The notes beneath the pieces are model-generated. The model searched no databases. It had not been told where the DNA came from and worked only from the letters and a program-made list of their open reading frames with translations. A program made the position numbers and the translations under genes. A DNA stretch of 64,000 bases from Allacma fusca (Eukaryota; Arthropoda; Collembola; Symphypleona; Sminthuridae). Positions 13,377 through 24,481 of this stretch are shown piece by piece. Each line of letters begins with the position of its first letter. Position 1 is the stretch's first letter. Where the stretch lies: contig OX359246.1 of the NCBI GenBank assembly GCA_947179485.1, positions 29,636,001 to 29,700,000 of the forward strand. Direction: 5' to 3'.

Positions 13377-14257
13377 GAGCGATGTAAACTTTACTTCTTC
13401 ACGTGCTCTTCAAATACTTTTCACACACTCTTCCTTCTACAATCATCTTTCCGCTGCATACTTTCCTACGAATTTTGCGTGAAAATGAAAGTGAAGCGCG
13501 CGTATCTTTTTGTCTCTCAGGCAGACACAAAAGTATAAATGCAACAAGCATAAAGCAAATCCATCCCACGCTGAAAAACCGAGTACATACATCATTAATA
13601 AATAAATTGCAAAAATGAAGGTTGACAGCGATATTTTGAGGAAAGTTATGCAAGTATACTAGTTGTATGAATTAAAAAATCGTGGAATAAGTAATATGTA
13701 TATTCGACCAATTTTTGCGAAAAGAAATATTCACGGTGAATCAATTTTTTTATATTATTGATTTTTACTAAACCTACGATCAGTGACAACTTTACTGGGC
13801 TTATCATAGACCCATTCCCAGCAATTCCCAATAATAATGACGTTCTTCGATGAACTTTTCTTCAAACTATTTTTTTTTGCACAAATTGACGACTCATGGT
13901 TATATTTTAGAACATTAACTGTGTTTCAATATTAATTATGAAAATATCATGGAGGCACAAATATAAAATAGTTCAGAAAGATTAGGTGTGCTAAAATGAT
14001 CCCACTATCGCCCGTACTTCACTCACGCAAAGTTGAACGCGTTCAACTTTGATAAAATGAAGCATGATTGAAGGAAGAGTAGCGCATGTGAGACTATAAA
14101 GGGCGCGGAGCACAGCGGAAAAATGACGCGTGAAGCAAGAAGGAAGATCACGTGGTACTGCTATCACGTGATGCTGAAAGTATAAACTCGAAAAGTGATG
14201 CGTTTGCTTTGTTTTTCGTGCTAAGCATAGAGGAAAAGCAAAGTTTACATCGCCCTT
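13377..14257. mobile_element. Inverted-repeat-bounded DNA element with internal palindromes
   Basis: The 14-bp motif GCGATGTAAACTTT at about 13379 recurs inverted (AAAGTTTACATCGC) at about 14240-14253, with weaker similarity further out. The interior contains a perfect 22-bp palindrome (14029-14050), a TATA-like ACTATAAAGGGCG, and two CACGTG E-boxes about 18 bp apart near 14150-14170. No clean target-site duplication was found. This is best read as a non-autonomous element carrying promoter-like sequence; the short frames inside are not recognisable proteins. Confidence 0.45.
14029..14050. repeat. Perfect 22-bp palindrome
   Basis: Two 11-bp halves, AAAGTTGAACG and CGTTCAACTTT, form an uninterrupted palindrome centred between 14039 and 14040. 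It lies inside the element at 13377-14257. Confidence 0.9.
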
Positions 14258-15357
14258 ATGGGAGTGTACACATATTACGTCTTAATTGTTGGGGAGGGAG
14301 GGATTGTTGATGCTAATGATTATGTGTATACCAAGGGGGTAGGTTAACCTTGCTGATGAAGTTTCACCTATTCTAACTAAAATGTAAGGAACAAACCGGG
14401 ATAGTTTTCAGATTCAGTGTTTTTCGCAGCAAACTTTTATTACTGACATATTTTATAAACATTCGTAATTTATACATTGCTCGAATCTCTGACAACCATA
14501 AACATTTCAAAAACTCATGGATTACGCAGGAGTGGATACAAAATAGAGCACCTTGGGTGGTTAATGTTTATGATTAAGGTCTTAAAAAACCCGGCCCCAA
14601 CGAGCTTTGGGCTGTTAAGGGTAAACATTTGTACGCTTGACGGGTTACGGGTAGAGCTTCTGCGGGGGACAGGGGCTTCCCGTCGGGACACTGGACGGAC
14701 CGGGACAGACCGGGACGGGACGTCCCCGGGGAGAAAATAATTGTCCCCATGTCGTATTCGGGACGGGACGGGGACAGTTTGTAATTTTACCATTAAAACA
14801 AAGCACGACTTAGTGTGCTGGACTTCTGACAATTTATTGTTTTATTGGATGTCTGCCTTTGTTATTCACTTGTACTAGTTTCATTTCGTTATTCATTGGT
14901 GAAGGCCAATTCCATTTTGCATAGGTCATGTATCCTACTAATAATTCATGTATTGGTAATGAGAATCCAGTATTGTTCATTGCAATAAATTCAGGAATGA
15001 GGCCAGAAGTGCTTACCAATACCGAGATTTAATCATTAGTCAACGTTCGATGTAAATGAATTACATTATCGGAAATAACTGCGGGAATGTTTTTAGCAGG
15101 CAATCAGGCCAAGAAGGGACAGCAACTCTGGCCAAACACGAATAATTGTAAGAATTCCGAACTGGAAGAAACCCCAACTTTTACCAATTCTATTTAAAAA
15201 AAGTCAAAAATGTTAAATTGAATGAGCAAATTGTTCTAGGTCTAGTCTAGCTAAGGATTTACAAGCTCAACTTCTATTTATGGGTGGGTTGGGGGCGTGT
15301 TTAAATTTTGCAGGCGTGGCCCCGAAATATTGCCCGTAATTTATCGTTGAACTTCAA
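14258..15357. other. Intergenic with a truncated GGGAC-word element end
   Basis: No gene seen. Around 14656-14780 a TAGAGCTTC motif is followed by dense GGGAC/GGGACGGG words, echoing the fragment at 1735-1960. The frames on both strands across it are low-complexity. The rest is AT-rich. Confidence 0.35.
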
Positions 15358-15365
15358 TTGGGTGG
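15358..15365. repeat. 8-bp target-site duplication, left copy
   Basis: TTGGGTGG abuts the left terminal repeat that starts TAGTGCATCG and recurs at 16016-16023 right after the right terminal repeat. Confidence 0.85.
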
Positions 15366-16015
15366 TAGTGCATCGTATGGGTTCCAAACCGTCGAACCTG
15401 TACCTGAACCTGGAACCAAACTTTGGGTACCTCAAAATTTACCCATTTAACAGGTTCAAATTTTTCGATCCTGAACCTGACCCAATTTCATTTTTGTTGT
15501 ACCCACACCTGATTAGTACCTGAACCCGAAAAAGTACATAAAAGACGACCTGAACCCGGGTATTTTGAACCGGACCTGAACATGATTGGGTACTTGAGAA
15601 TCCGAACTTTTTTTAAATTTTATTTTGTATTAAAGTGTAAATTGGGCATTTGTAGTACAAAATATATTTAAAATGAATAAGAATACAAGTTCACTGGTTC
15701 CTGGGACACCCTGCCATTGCTTTTGCAATGGAAATCATCTTGGAAGCTTGAAATTCTCCGGCCTTTAACTTTCAATCAATGTACCCAAACATTTCAGGTC
15801 TTACATGTGTTACACCTGGTCCTGACAGGTAAAATCAAAATGGGTTTTTCTCTGTACCTGAACCTGAACATCCCAACCCAATTTCACGGGTATAAAGTAT
15901 TGTACCCAGAAAGGACCAAAAATTATTGGGTCCAAAATACATGCACCCATACTGAACCTGAACCTGGACCTGAACCCAAATACCCGGGTGCGACCTGAAC
16001 CCATGCGATGCACTA
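15366..16015. mobile_element. hAT-like non-autonomous element, ACCTGAACC words
   Basis: 650 bp bounded by 18-bp inverted repeats: TAGTGCATCGTATGGGTT on the left and AACCCATGCGATGCACTA on the right, one mismatch. The TSD TTGGGTGG is perfect. Subterminal regions (about 15375-15590 and 15850-15998) are built from ACCTGAACC, AACCTGAACC and GGGTA words; the middle is ordinary AT-rich DNA. No transposase frame. The TAGTG... start and 8-bp TSD are standard hAT features. Confidence 0.88.
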
Positions 16016-16023
16016 TTGGGTGG

Positions 16024-16472
16024 GTGGCCACGTGCCTAAAATATCCCACGGGGAGATTCTCTACTATAAAATCAAGTCCGTCAATCTCGGTGTTTTAATA
16101 ATTTTGGATTAATGTAAAAAAGAATGTTAAAGGTTTTATTCACCTTCCCTTCATTTCAGCACGTTTATTAATTACTTACAGTTAACCGTTTCACTCCCTT
16201 TTCACAGGTGAATTCATACGTAAGTGATACAGGAGTTAGCCTCAACGGGAATGCCCATAAGCAACTCTTTCAATACTATCCTAATTACTACCCTACTCAA
16301 ACTTTAAATTACAGTATCTGCTAGTCAAAAGATCAAAGTATTTTTATAAAAAGCACTCCGTTCCCTTAAATGTTACTAGATACATCTTATTATTTTACTT
16401 CGTTTTCATTATTTTGAAATCTAAGCAAATACACATGACGATTAAGTTGAATGCACACTTTCTTACGCTACA
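16024..16472. other. Intergenic, nothing seen
   Basis: 450 bp of AT-rich spacer between two hAT-like elements, with no gene or repeat recognised. Confidence 0.5.
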
Positions 16473-16480
16473 CTTGGAGA
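16473..16480. repeat. 8-bp target-site duplication, left copy
   Basis: CTTGGAGA precedes the left end TAGTGCTGCGC and recurs exactly at 17464-17471 after the right end GCGCAGCTCTG. Confidence 0.85.
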
Positions 16481-17463
16481 TAGTGCTGCGCTCGGGTCAA
16501 GTATTTATAAAGATCCGACCACGAACTTGACTTGACCAGGACTTTTCAAGTACGTATTTCAAGATAACCCGAACTTGACAATTTCAGTTCAAGTAATACT
16601 TGAATGGAACAAGTTCGGGTTTTCAAGTAATTCTCAGATTACTTGACCATGATTTTATACGCGCGTTTCGGGTCCAACGTTAACTTGACTTGACCATGAC
16701 CCGAACTTGATCATGAACTTGAACTTTCAAGTACAAGAAACCTGATTTGTACGAACCAAAATACTTAATTACCAAATTTTATTGGAGAAAAATTTATATT
16801 TGTGAGGTGTGTACGTGAACATACTTCTACTTCGTTTCTAACACATTAGGTTTCACCCAGCATAATGCGAGCAACCGCCTCTAAAAACAAAAATTGTATT
16901 TTTGGTCCTTCTCGCTGAATGTAGAATGTTGGTACAATGGAGATCTACTCTGGTTTCGAGTAGCAGGTGTGTCTGGTTTCTCAGTTGACATTTTCGGTAA
17001 CACAGAACACCTTTTAGGTTTCGTTGACGTTGACATATACTATTGTAAAAATGGGTGAACATTTTTAAATCAATTTTTACGGAGCCGAGCCATATGAGTA
17101 TTGAGCGTTCTTTTGTATTTACATACGGAACAAGTTAATTAAGGTCTCTTAAAATGATGCACTAAAATTCCGCTTTAAGTTTTATTTAGTAACGTGAATC
17201 GTAAGTGAATTGAAAACTCCCTCAGCCATGGAGACTTGCGCAAACATAATTACTTGAAATTGTACAAGAAAAACTCAAGTTCGCGGTAAATAATTATTCT
17301 TGACCACGAACTTGACTTGAGGTAAGAAATCATGGTCAAGTCCATGAAATACCTGAACACGACCCGAACCGTTCATGGTTTTAATATTATTTACTTGACC
17401 ACCACCCGAACGCGAACTTGACTTGAAATACTCGTGGTCTACTTGTACCTGTGCGCAGCTCTG
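16481..17463. mobile_element. hAT-like non-autonomous element, ACTTGACC words
   Basis: 983 bp bounded by imperfect inverted repeats (TAGTGCTGCGCTC on the left; the right end read inward is CAGAGCTGCGCAC) and a perfect 8-bp TSD. Both ends (about 16490-16740 and 17270-17440) are filled with words such as GAACTTGACTTGACC, CCCGAACTTGA and TCAAGT. The centre is AT-rich with no transposase. Same class as the elements at 11635 and 15366 but with its own word. Confidence 0.85.
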
Positions 17464-17471
17464 CTTGGAGA

Positions 17472-18500
17472 CTCCGCTCCTTAGTGAATTAGTATTTTAT
17501 GCATGGTTAGTGTGGGATTTTTCACTTTTATTTATATTCGATATCTCGGAAAAATTTGCGATAATTACCACCAGAAATATCACCGGCCAATTTGACGATA
17601 TTTGCGATTATAGGGACTCGCCATGTTGCTATTGGCATCCCTAGTAACTAAAGTTTCAATATGCAGATTCAGATACAAAATGTATTCACACAAAACAACA
17701 AAACGCATTAACCTCAAAAATACTGATATCGCATGTATGTACTTCTTTCCAGGAGTTAATCGCAGTCTAAATACGACGTCATTTTTGTTTTGACCTGGAA
17801 GGAAGGACATAAATAAGTGGATTTTAATCTCTACCATCATTTGTTTCCTTCAACTTGCGTGCTAAATAAACAGAGACATGCCCCAGCCAGACATCAGCAA
17901 AATGTCAGGACACAGAGGGACAATTTCTCATTGGTTATATAGACTACAGCTTATTTCTCAAACTGCAAAATTAATATGCTCCATTTAATCTTCCATAAGT
18001 ATATGTAATTACAAGCATCAATAGCCCTAATTATCATTGCAGTAATTTAGAAAGACCCCAAGACTTGGAAAAAAAGAAGAGAATTCTAAACTCCAGCGCT
18101 CTCAACGTTTTGAACATAAGCTATTCAGGCAAACATATATATAAATAAATAACTGTAAAACGGAAAACGAGCAGGAGGCCACCGGTTTACAAATACCTGT
18201 TTGTCAACATTAACCGAGAGAAAAATAGTATGACCACAAGTATATATATTTAATGGCTTTGCTGAAAATTAAGTGATGATGATTTACTAAAGAACATATA
18301 CACAAATGCTTATTACATATTTATCGTTTGTCTCAAAAGTATTTCCTATCACGTGAGATTTAGAAGCACATTCGAAACGTTTTGTTACGCATCCCAACAT
18401 TCGCTTATCACTACAACTAACACAGGCATATTTTTCGGATTTTATCCCTGTCTTACATTGTAATATTACTACAATTATTTCGGGCTTAGTTCAAACTGCA
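17472..18500. other. Spacer upstream of the first IR gene
   Basis: About 1 kb with no gene or repeat recognised. The last 100 bp lead into the IR start codon at 18501. I could not pick out a specific core promoter. Confidence 0.4.
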
Positions 18501-20486
18501 ATGAATTTTCAAACAGTTATAGTAATTTCTCAGGGAATAATTGCCTACTCGCTAGCAATCTCCCAACCCCCCAACTCGTTACTCAGCTTTTTCACGGGCT
18601 CTCAAATTTGTGACATGACGTACTACGCAACTGATTCAAGCCTCTTCTCCAATTTCCTTTGCCAGATATTACATCACTCCAGCTTTCCCCACATCCTTAA
18701 AACTCTGAGAGGTGATAATTTCTTCAATTCTTCAAGCCCACCCAAGAACAAAGTGGTTTGTAGAATCCACATGACGAAAATAAGCGTCAGCCCAGGAGGT
18801 TCCATTACCTACCCCGCTTTTCATATGAGCAGGAGATTTTACTTCAACCAAGAAACGGATACAGTACTATTAATATCAACCTCACCTTTCCCCCCGAATA
18901 GCCTATCCGGACCCAGGATTGCTCCGCACAGTATCTTACCATTTCTCAAAACCATTGCGGATAAAACTATATTTTTATTTCTCCGGAAGTTTCAACAGTC
19001 TTACTACAAAATCCAGGAACTGTACATCTTAAAATTATTATGCCAAAATAATTTGAAATTCTGCTTGGTTCGAAGAAAAACAACCCCCAATAATATTTAC
19101 GACGGAAAAAAATCCTTGAATGGTTGGCCCGTAACAATATTCCATGATGGAGGGAAGGAGCCGAAGATGTTCGATGTCAAAAACCTGGGAATAATTGATA
19201 TACTGTTGGGAAGATCATTTGATATAAAGCATGCTGGATACGTTATAATGACAAAAATTGTCACGGAGATGGTTAGTCATGTGAACGCATCAGTGTTATT
19301 GAGAGTTTCCAGGAAGGAAATTTACTCAACTTATACGCCTATCATCCTTCCCAACACTCACACCAGGACCATAGCATTTTTCTCACGGATGAATGGAATC
19401 CGAATTTTTGACAAGCCCTATTCGTTTGTGTACTGTACAAATGTCACAACCAGGACGTCATCAAATCTTCTCGCATTTCTCTACCCATTTCAAGCCCCTG
19501 TCTGGATTTCCCTTTGTATTTCATGTGCCTGTATGTCTTTAATCGTAAGGACAATTCGTCAAAATTCCCTACAAATCTCTGTCTTTATTTTGCTAAGCAC
19601 GCTCGTGGGGCAATGTGGGCTAATTTCCAACCGGAAGCTTCTGTACATTTTATGGATTTTCATGGCGTTTCTTCTGGGAATCCTGTACACTTCCTCAATC
19701 GAGAGTTTACTGGTTTGTCCCACAAAGGAAGCAACTTTGAAAACTTACCGGGAACTTTCAATTGGAAAATACTCCCTTGTCATACCAACCAAAAGGAACA
19801 TTTTATTTAGGTTAATGCATAACAACTTTGGACCCGGTCCCTTCGATATATTGAGCCACATGAGGGATTTAAAGGACAGGGCAGAAGTCATAGGGACGGG
19901 TGATTCCCTAGCCCTGGCTGAGCAGCTAGTTCGGAAAAATGGCCACGCCTACATGGGCTTGGATACAAAGGTTAACGCCTATGTCAAATATTTACCCTTA
20001 AATTACCCCCAAATTCGATGCTACAAAGGAGAGGAGAAATTCGTTATTTTTGGCATGTACTGGCTTATTTTCTCACCTAAGCATACCTTGCTGGCGAAGT
20101 GCTTCTGCAAGGTATTTGAATCCGGAATCTATGGATTATTTGATCAAATTGGAGAATGGTATAAACAATACATGGAAGAAATTAGATTGTCAAGTTTATC
20201 TGACAAAGTAAAGAAGGAACCGCAGCTGAATGCTTCAGAGCCTCAGATATTATTCTCAATGGAGAATCCACAGGGGCAAGCTATGTTTCGGGTATATATA
20301 CTGGGTGTTGTCATTGGAATAATTATATTTACTATTGAAATAGGATTACACTTTTGGGGACTCAAACAATTGGAAATTATTATTGCTGCAGTAAATACTA
20401 TGAAGTCATATTTATTCAAATTCCTAACCAGACCTTGGGACTGTCCTGGATTAAAGAAACTGATTTCGCATCAAAGACATCGCTAA
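18501..20486 (+). CDS. Divergent ionotropic receptor (IR), intronless
   Basis: Single-exon gene for 661 residues. IRs are variant ionotropic glutamate receptors that act as ligand-gated cation channels in sensory neurons. An N-terminal hydrophobic stretch (about 1-20) looks like a signal peptide. A fast-evolving extracellular region follows. Residues 261-280 hold R271-K-E-I-Y-S-T-Y-T-P280, which aligns with the ligand-contacting Arg block REEVIDFSKP of glutamate receptors. M1 is about 331-350, a pore-loop-like segment about 358-373, M2 about 381-400, the S2 lobe 401-597 (with GIYGLFDQIGEWY near 542-554), and M3 about 598-619. The usual SYTANLAAF-like gate motif is absent and replaced by LYTSSIESLLVCP, so this is a divergent tuning-type IR. 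AATAAA at 20526 lies 40 bp after the stop. No frameshift seen. Confidence 0.9.
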   Translation: MNFQTVIVISQGIIAYSLAISQPPNSLLSFFTGSQICDMTYYATDSSLFSNFLCQILHHSSFPHILKTLRGDNFFNSSSPPKNKVVCRIHMTKISVSPGGSITYPAFHMSRRFYFNQETDTVLLISTSPFPPNSLSGPRIAPHSILPFLKTIADKTIFLFLRKFQQSYYKIQELYILKLLCQNNLKFCLVRRKTTPNNIYDGKKSLNGWPVTIFHDGGKEPKMFDVKNLGIIDILLGRSFDIKHAGYVIMTKIVTEMVSHVNASVLLRVSRKEIYSTYTPIILPNTHTRTIAFFSRMNGIRIFDKPYSFVYCTNVTTRTSSNLLAFLYPFQAPVWISLCISCACMSLIVRTIRQNSLQISVFILLSTLVGQCGLISNRKLLYILWIFMAFLLGILYTSSIESLLVCPTKEATLKTYRELSIGKYSLVIPTKRNILFRLMHNNFGPGPFDILSHMRDLKDRAEVIGTGDSLALAEQLVRKNGHAYMGLDTKVNAYVKYLPLNYPQIRCYKGEEKFVIFGMYWLIFSPKHTLLAKCFCKVFESGIYGLFDQIGEWYKQYMEEIRLSSLSDKVKKEPQLNASEPQILFSMENPQGQAMFRVYILGVVIGIIIFTIEIGLHFWGLKQLEIIIAAVNTMKSYLFKFLTRPWDCPGLKKLISHQRHR

Positions 20487-20525
20487 TTCTGAATACTACA
20501 GTGGCCTGTAACTTACCTGCGTGGG

Positions 20526-20531
20526 AATAAA
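20526..20531 (+). terminator. Polyadenylation signal for the IR gene
   Basis: Canonical AATAAA 40 bp past the stop codon of the IR at 18501-20486. Confidence 0.5.
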
Positions 20532-20539
20532 CATATTTT

Positions 20540-22374
20540 TAATCATTCATCAGAGATGTAGAGGTTTTAAAAAAAATTTGGTTATCACAGCGAGCTTATT
20601 AGTTTTACAGCTTATTTGAAGTGATATTTGTAATTTAATCCATTGCATTTAAAAAACGTAGAATTTAAATGACATTATATAAACGACGTAGTATCTCCCT
20701 CAATTTCTCACCTGGGGTTAAATTTCTCTATCACAGTGCTCCGATATATGTTATAGATCTTTCCTATATAAATTTCTTAAATTCGTCAAAAGATAAGTAA
20801 TAAAAAATTCATTTTCTGAAATAACATTAAAATTCTTAATCTCTATGACCATTTTGGCCGTATTTAAAGCCTATGACATTTTTTACAGGAAATATTTCCT
20901 TGAAAATGGCGGGTTTTGTAAATGTTTGTGCATCATTGTCTATCTTACAATTGACAATAATTGTGTGGTTGAAATTTATGCACAACTACCATTGAATTGA
21001 GTAAAAGAAGCTAAAATCCAGTACAAATGACTTCAACCCATTAAATTAATACAATACAGCTGGGGTAAGTTCATTTAAATAATTATGGCTCATCCACCAA
21101 CAAAAAACATACAAACAACATTTCATGCACTCATCACTATTATGGATGCTGGATAGACAATGCTCCGTGCATCACAACAGCTAGGATAAGTATCTAATTA
21201 TATGTATGTATAGTTATGTATGTATAGCTGAAGCGTACCAGAACCTACAAGTCAAAACTATCCTCACGAGGAAATAAGTGTGAATATTTTTAACACAAAA
21301 CCCGCAGTGTATCCGTATATGCTTTTGTGACAAGCATAATTACATTTCTTTTGTGAAAATGTACAATCAGCCAGCCCAGCACAATACAAGAATTTCAGCT
21401 CGAACTGGTTTTTCTGGATGCTCGTTATGAAGCTTGGAACTAGTTCCTTGTCCTAATGTAGGACATGAATTATACTTTTAGATCTGGGCAACCTGCTAAT
21501 ACTCTCAGAGATAAATAATCTAGCTCAGGCATGTAAGGCTCTGCCTGTGTAGCAATTGTTACTTATTCCCATACTTGAGTATAGTATGCCCCATGTATGT
21601 ACCTATGTATGTACATATGTACGTGCCTAACTTATATGCACGTGAGTCTATACACTCACGCACATGAATGATTTATTTCTCGTAGGGGAAAACATCCTAT
21701 AGAGTGCAATGGATAGGAATGGCATCATCTCACTCTTTCGTCTTTATTTTAATTGCCATGAAGAGAGGATGCTCCAAGCAAAAGCAAATAGACTGTAGTG
21801 TAGTTGGATGCTTGAACTGAAATGTTCTCGCAAGTCAGCATCATCCTATGGGATGAATGGTTTTGGCTGCCCCAGCAGTTCAAATGGAAAGACTTACGCT
21901 CACCCACAACCTTAGACCTGAGTTTATCTGTGCTTTTAGGTTTAGGGATTTGGGCATCCCGATCATTATTTATAAATAGGTAAGAAATCCCATTCAATTT
22001 AGATAAAATTCACATTACGCCATATGTATATTTTAAATTATAAAATATTTGTTTTAAAATTTAATGAACAAACTACATAAAAAAAAACCTAGCGAATAAA
22101 AAGTGTACAAAAGTTTCTAAGTAAGAAAAACTACTGTGCTTGGGAAAATAATAAAATAATTGTAAAAAACAAACACAGATACATATAATTTGGTCCTTAT
22201 ACCGTAAAAATTTTACTGCCTGAGTATGTGTTTTTATTTCCAGAACTTTGGCCATTTATAAAAAAGTCACCTTTTCAATATCATTGAATATTTAGTGCTA
22301 AATTACAGAATCAACTAACGCATTACTCCCCCGTTGTTATTTTATCTCCGGGATATTTTTTATACCTTTTGTAG
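20540..22374. other. Spacer with (ATGT)n-like patches; N-terminal exons of next gene likely here
   Basis: Mostly AT-rich. TATGTATG-type microsatellite patches lie near 21196-21240 and 21590-21630. The ceramide-synthase-like gene starting at 22375 must have at least one upstream coding exon, because that exon opens mid-codon behind a splice acceptor. I could not identify it with confidence. Confidence 0.35.
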
Positions 22375-23815
22375 ATACATTTTTAAAACTTTTGGAGTCA
22401 AAGTGTCGTTCGACGTAGAAACTAATTCAAGGCGGGAATCATTATTGCAGGAGCGTCAGATCTTGAAGAGCAATGGAGACCATAAGCAAGATTCCATACT
22501 TGGAAGTCAAAAGGGCACCAGCCCTTCTGCAGAAAATGTTGATACTCAAAAGTGTTTACACTCTACGTGTAAAAAGTGCGACCATCAGAGTCTGGAAAAT
22601 TTAAGTTACCATAGGTGAGATTCTTTCCATTAGGATTCCCATTAGTTATAAAAATATACACGCAGGATTATTTCAGGAAAATTATAAGTGTAGATACTTG
22701 GATTTGAAACGAATGTTTCTGTGGGTGACATTTTTCTAAAAATATTTAAAGCTGGAGATTGGCCTTCCTAACCTCATTATGGATATTTGGGATGTGTTTC
22801 CTGGCTAGCGAGCCCTGGTTTTGGAATGTTCAAGAGTGCTGGATTGGCTTCCCTTACCAAGTACATACATACATAAGTATAATTTGTGCATGCATCCGTA
22901 ATAAATGTCGTTGTCAATTAGTATATTTGTTCAAAACAGTCTGAAATTCATTAGTGTAGGTTTAATGTGTATTTGCATAAATAATTGTTTTCTCACAGGG
23001 GGTGACTTGGAGCATGTTCTTGTACTACAGTTCCTCCATTGGGTTTTACTGGTCCCTGATATTCAATCAACTCTGGGATTGTAAAAGGGGGAAAGAATTT
23101 TTGTCGACAATAAAATACTTACTCAATATATTCATTTTATACGCTTTATGGATGGCGGGGCTGATGAGAATTGGGACTGTGATAGTGTTGATTAATGGTT
23201 CCGCCAAAATCCCTTTTGAGGTTCGTAAAATAATTATTATGAGATCCCAGGGATGATATTACATCGTTGTGTTTAAGAATGTTTTTTTAATATTTTTACT
23301 GAGAAGCTCCTGTGATTTATATCTTTCTCATGTATACAGGCAACACAAATATTCAGACTTCTGGGAAGACGGAAACTTTTCCTAACCTTCTACCTTGTCT
23401 ACATCCTCACTTGGCTCATCAGTCGATTAATAATTTTCCCTTCTCATGTACTCAAAGCAACGCTCATCGATGCAAAGGCGCTTCTGGGAACCTATCCCAT
23501 GTACTATGTCCTAAACGCACTTGTATTTTCACTTGTGTTGCTCCATATTTTGAGGGCCTTTGCCCTAATCCAGGTGGACACGGATGAGGTACGTCCTGCT
23601 AATTTTTTTTCTTTTTAGAATTCTCATATTGTTGACGTCATGGCGTTACATCACTTTTGTAATGTTACACTGGGGATCGAATAGCAATTTTGAATCCATG
23701 CAAACACTGTGTGTGATCCGAGTTTTAAAATAATTTCGCTTAATTTTTTCAGATTCAAAGAGGGAATTCTGACAACAACAAAAAATGTAACGTTTGCTCT
23801 TCCAAAGTTGACTGA
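22375..23815 (+). CDS. Ceramide synthase-like TLC-domain protein lacking catalytic His
   Basis: Five exons join in phase: 22375-22614, 22752-22860, 22999-23220, 23340-23588, 23753-23815 (TGA). All have GT-AG borders. The 5' coding exon(s) are not identified. Family hallmarks are clear: SWRLAFL and EPWFWNVQECWIGFPYQ at the TLC entry, then YYSSSIGFYWSLIF, DCKRGKEF, and RLIIFPSHVLKATL plus GTYPMYYVLNAL near the C-terminus. Ceramide synthases acylate sphingoid bases in the ER membrane. Their Lag1 motif needs a His-His pair and a downstream HDxxD; here the aligned positions read YL (in STIKYLLNIF) and NGSAK (in VIVLINGSAK). All four residues are lost while frame and splice sites are intact. It is therefore probably a divergent, non-canonical paralogue rather than an active synthase. 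The homeobox-like segment is poorly conserved. AATAAA occurs at 23915. Confidence 0.75.
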
Positions 23816-24481
23816 GGTTTTATATTTTCAAAGCCTTTGAATAATATTGTTATTACAGATATTCTACACTTTTTGCCATATATTGTAATATTTTCCGTAA
23901 ACAAAAGATTTTAAAATAAATGCTGAGAGCTAAAGCTACTAAGAATTCAAATATTTTTAAAATATGTGCGCACAGAATCCATTTTGACATTTCCCGCTCA
24001 CAGTTCTCTGCCTAACTTGTAAAAATTTTCCTCCATGTATTTTTAAGGAATATTTTGAGGCTCGTATGTAGGAAATTTCAGTAGCTTTTCAGGCAGCTAC
24101 ATATCTGCAGGATCAGTACATTTGGACTATTGGGCCTTTAAAAGCAAAGTGAAGCCGTGCCTAGGGAATTCCTCTTCAGTACCAAAATCCAAAGAAATTT
24201 GGAAGAGGAAAATGGTCTGATGTTGATATTTTTCATGGAATATCTGGGAGTCTTGAAAATCTTTTAAAATCTGACTGTTGGCAAATGAATAAGATTTTGG
24301 CAATAATTAGTGAGAAATGCTATTTCCTCATAGCTGAAGACAAGCGTTTCAGGGGTAAGAATAATTGTAATTTATTTACCACAAAATATAAACTTTGTAT
24401 TTAAAAATTGTTAGTATAAATGTATGACATCTACAAAAGTTTTTAATTTAAAAATCCAAATAAGGAAAATAATTTCATACT
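23816..24481. other. Spacer, nothing seen
   Basis: 3' flank of the ceramide-synthase-like gene and 3' flank of the minus-strand C2 gene. No further gene recognised. Confidence 0.4.

Noticed and set aside
14477-14832. Overlapping frames of about 87 and 105 codons on opposite strands
   Set aside because: Both run over GGGAC-word repeat text and have low-complexity sequence; no family resemblance.
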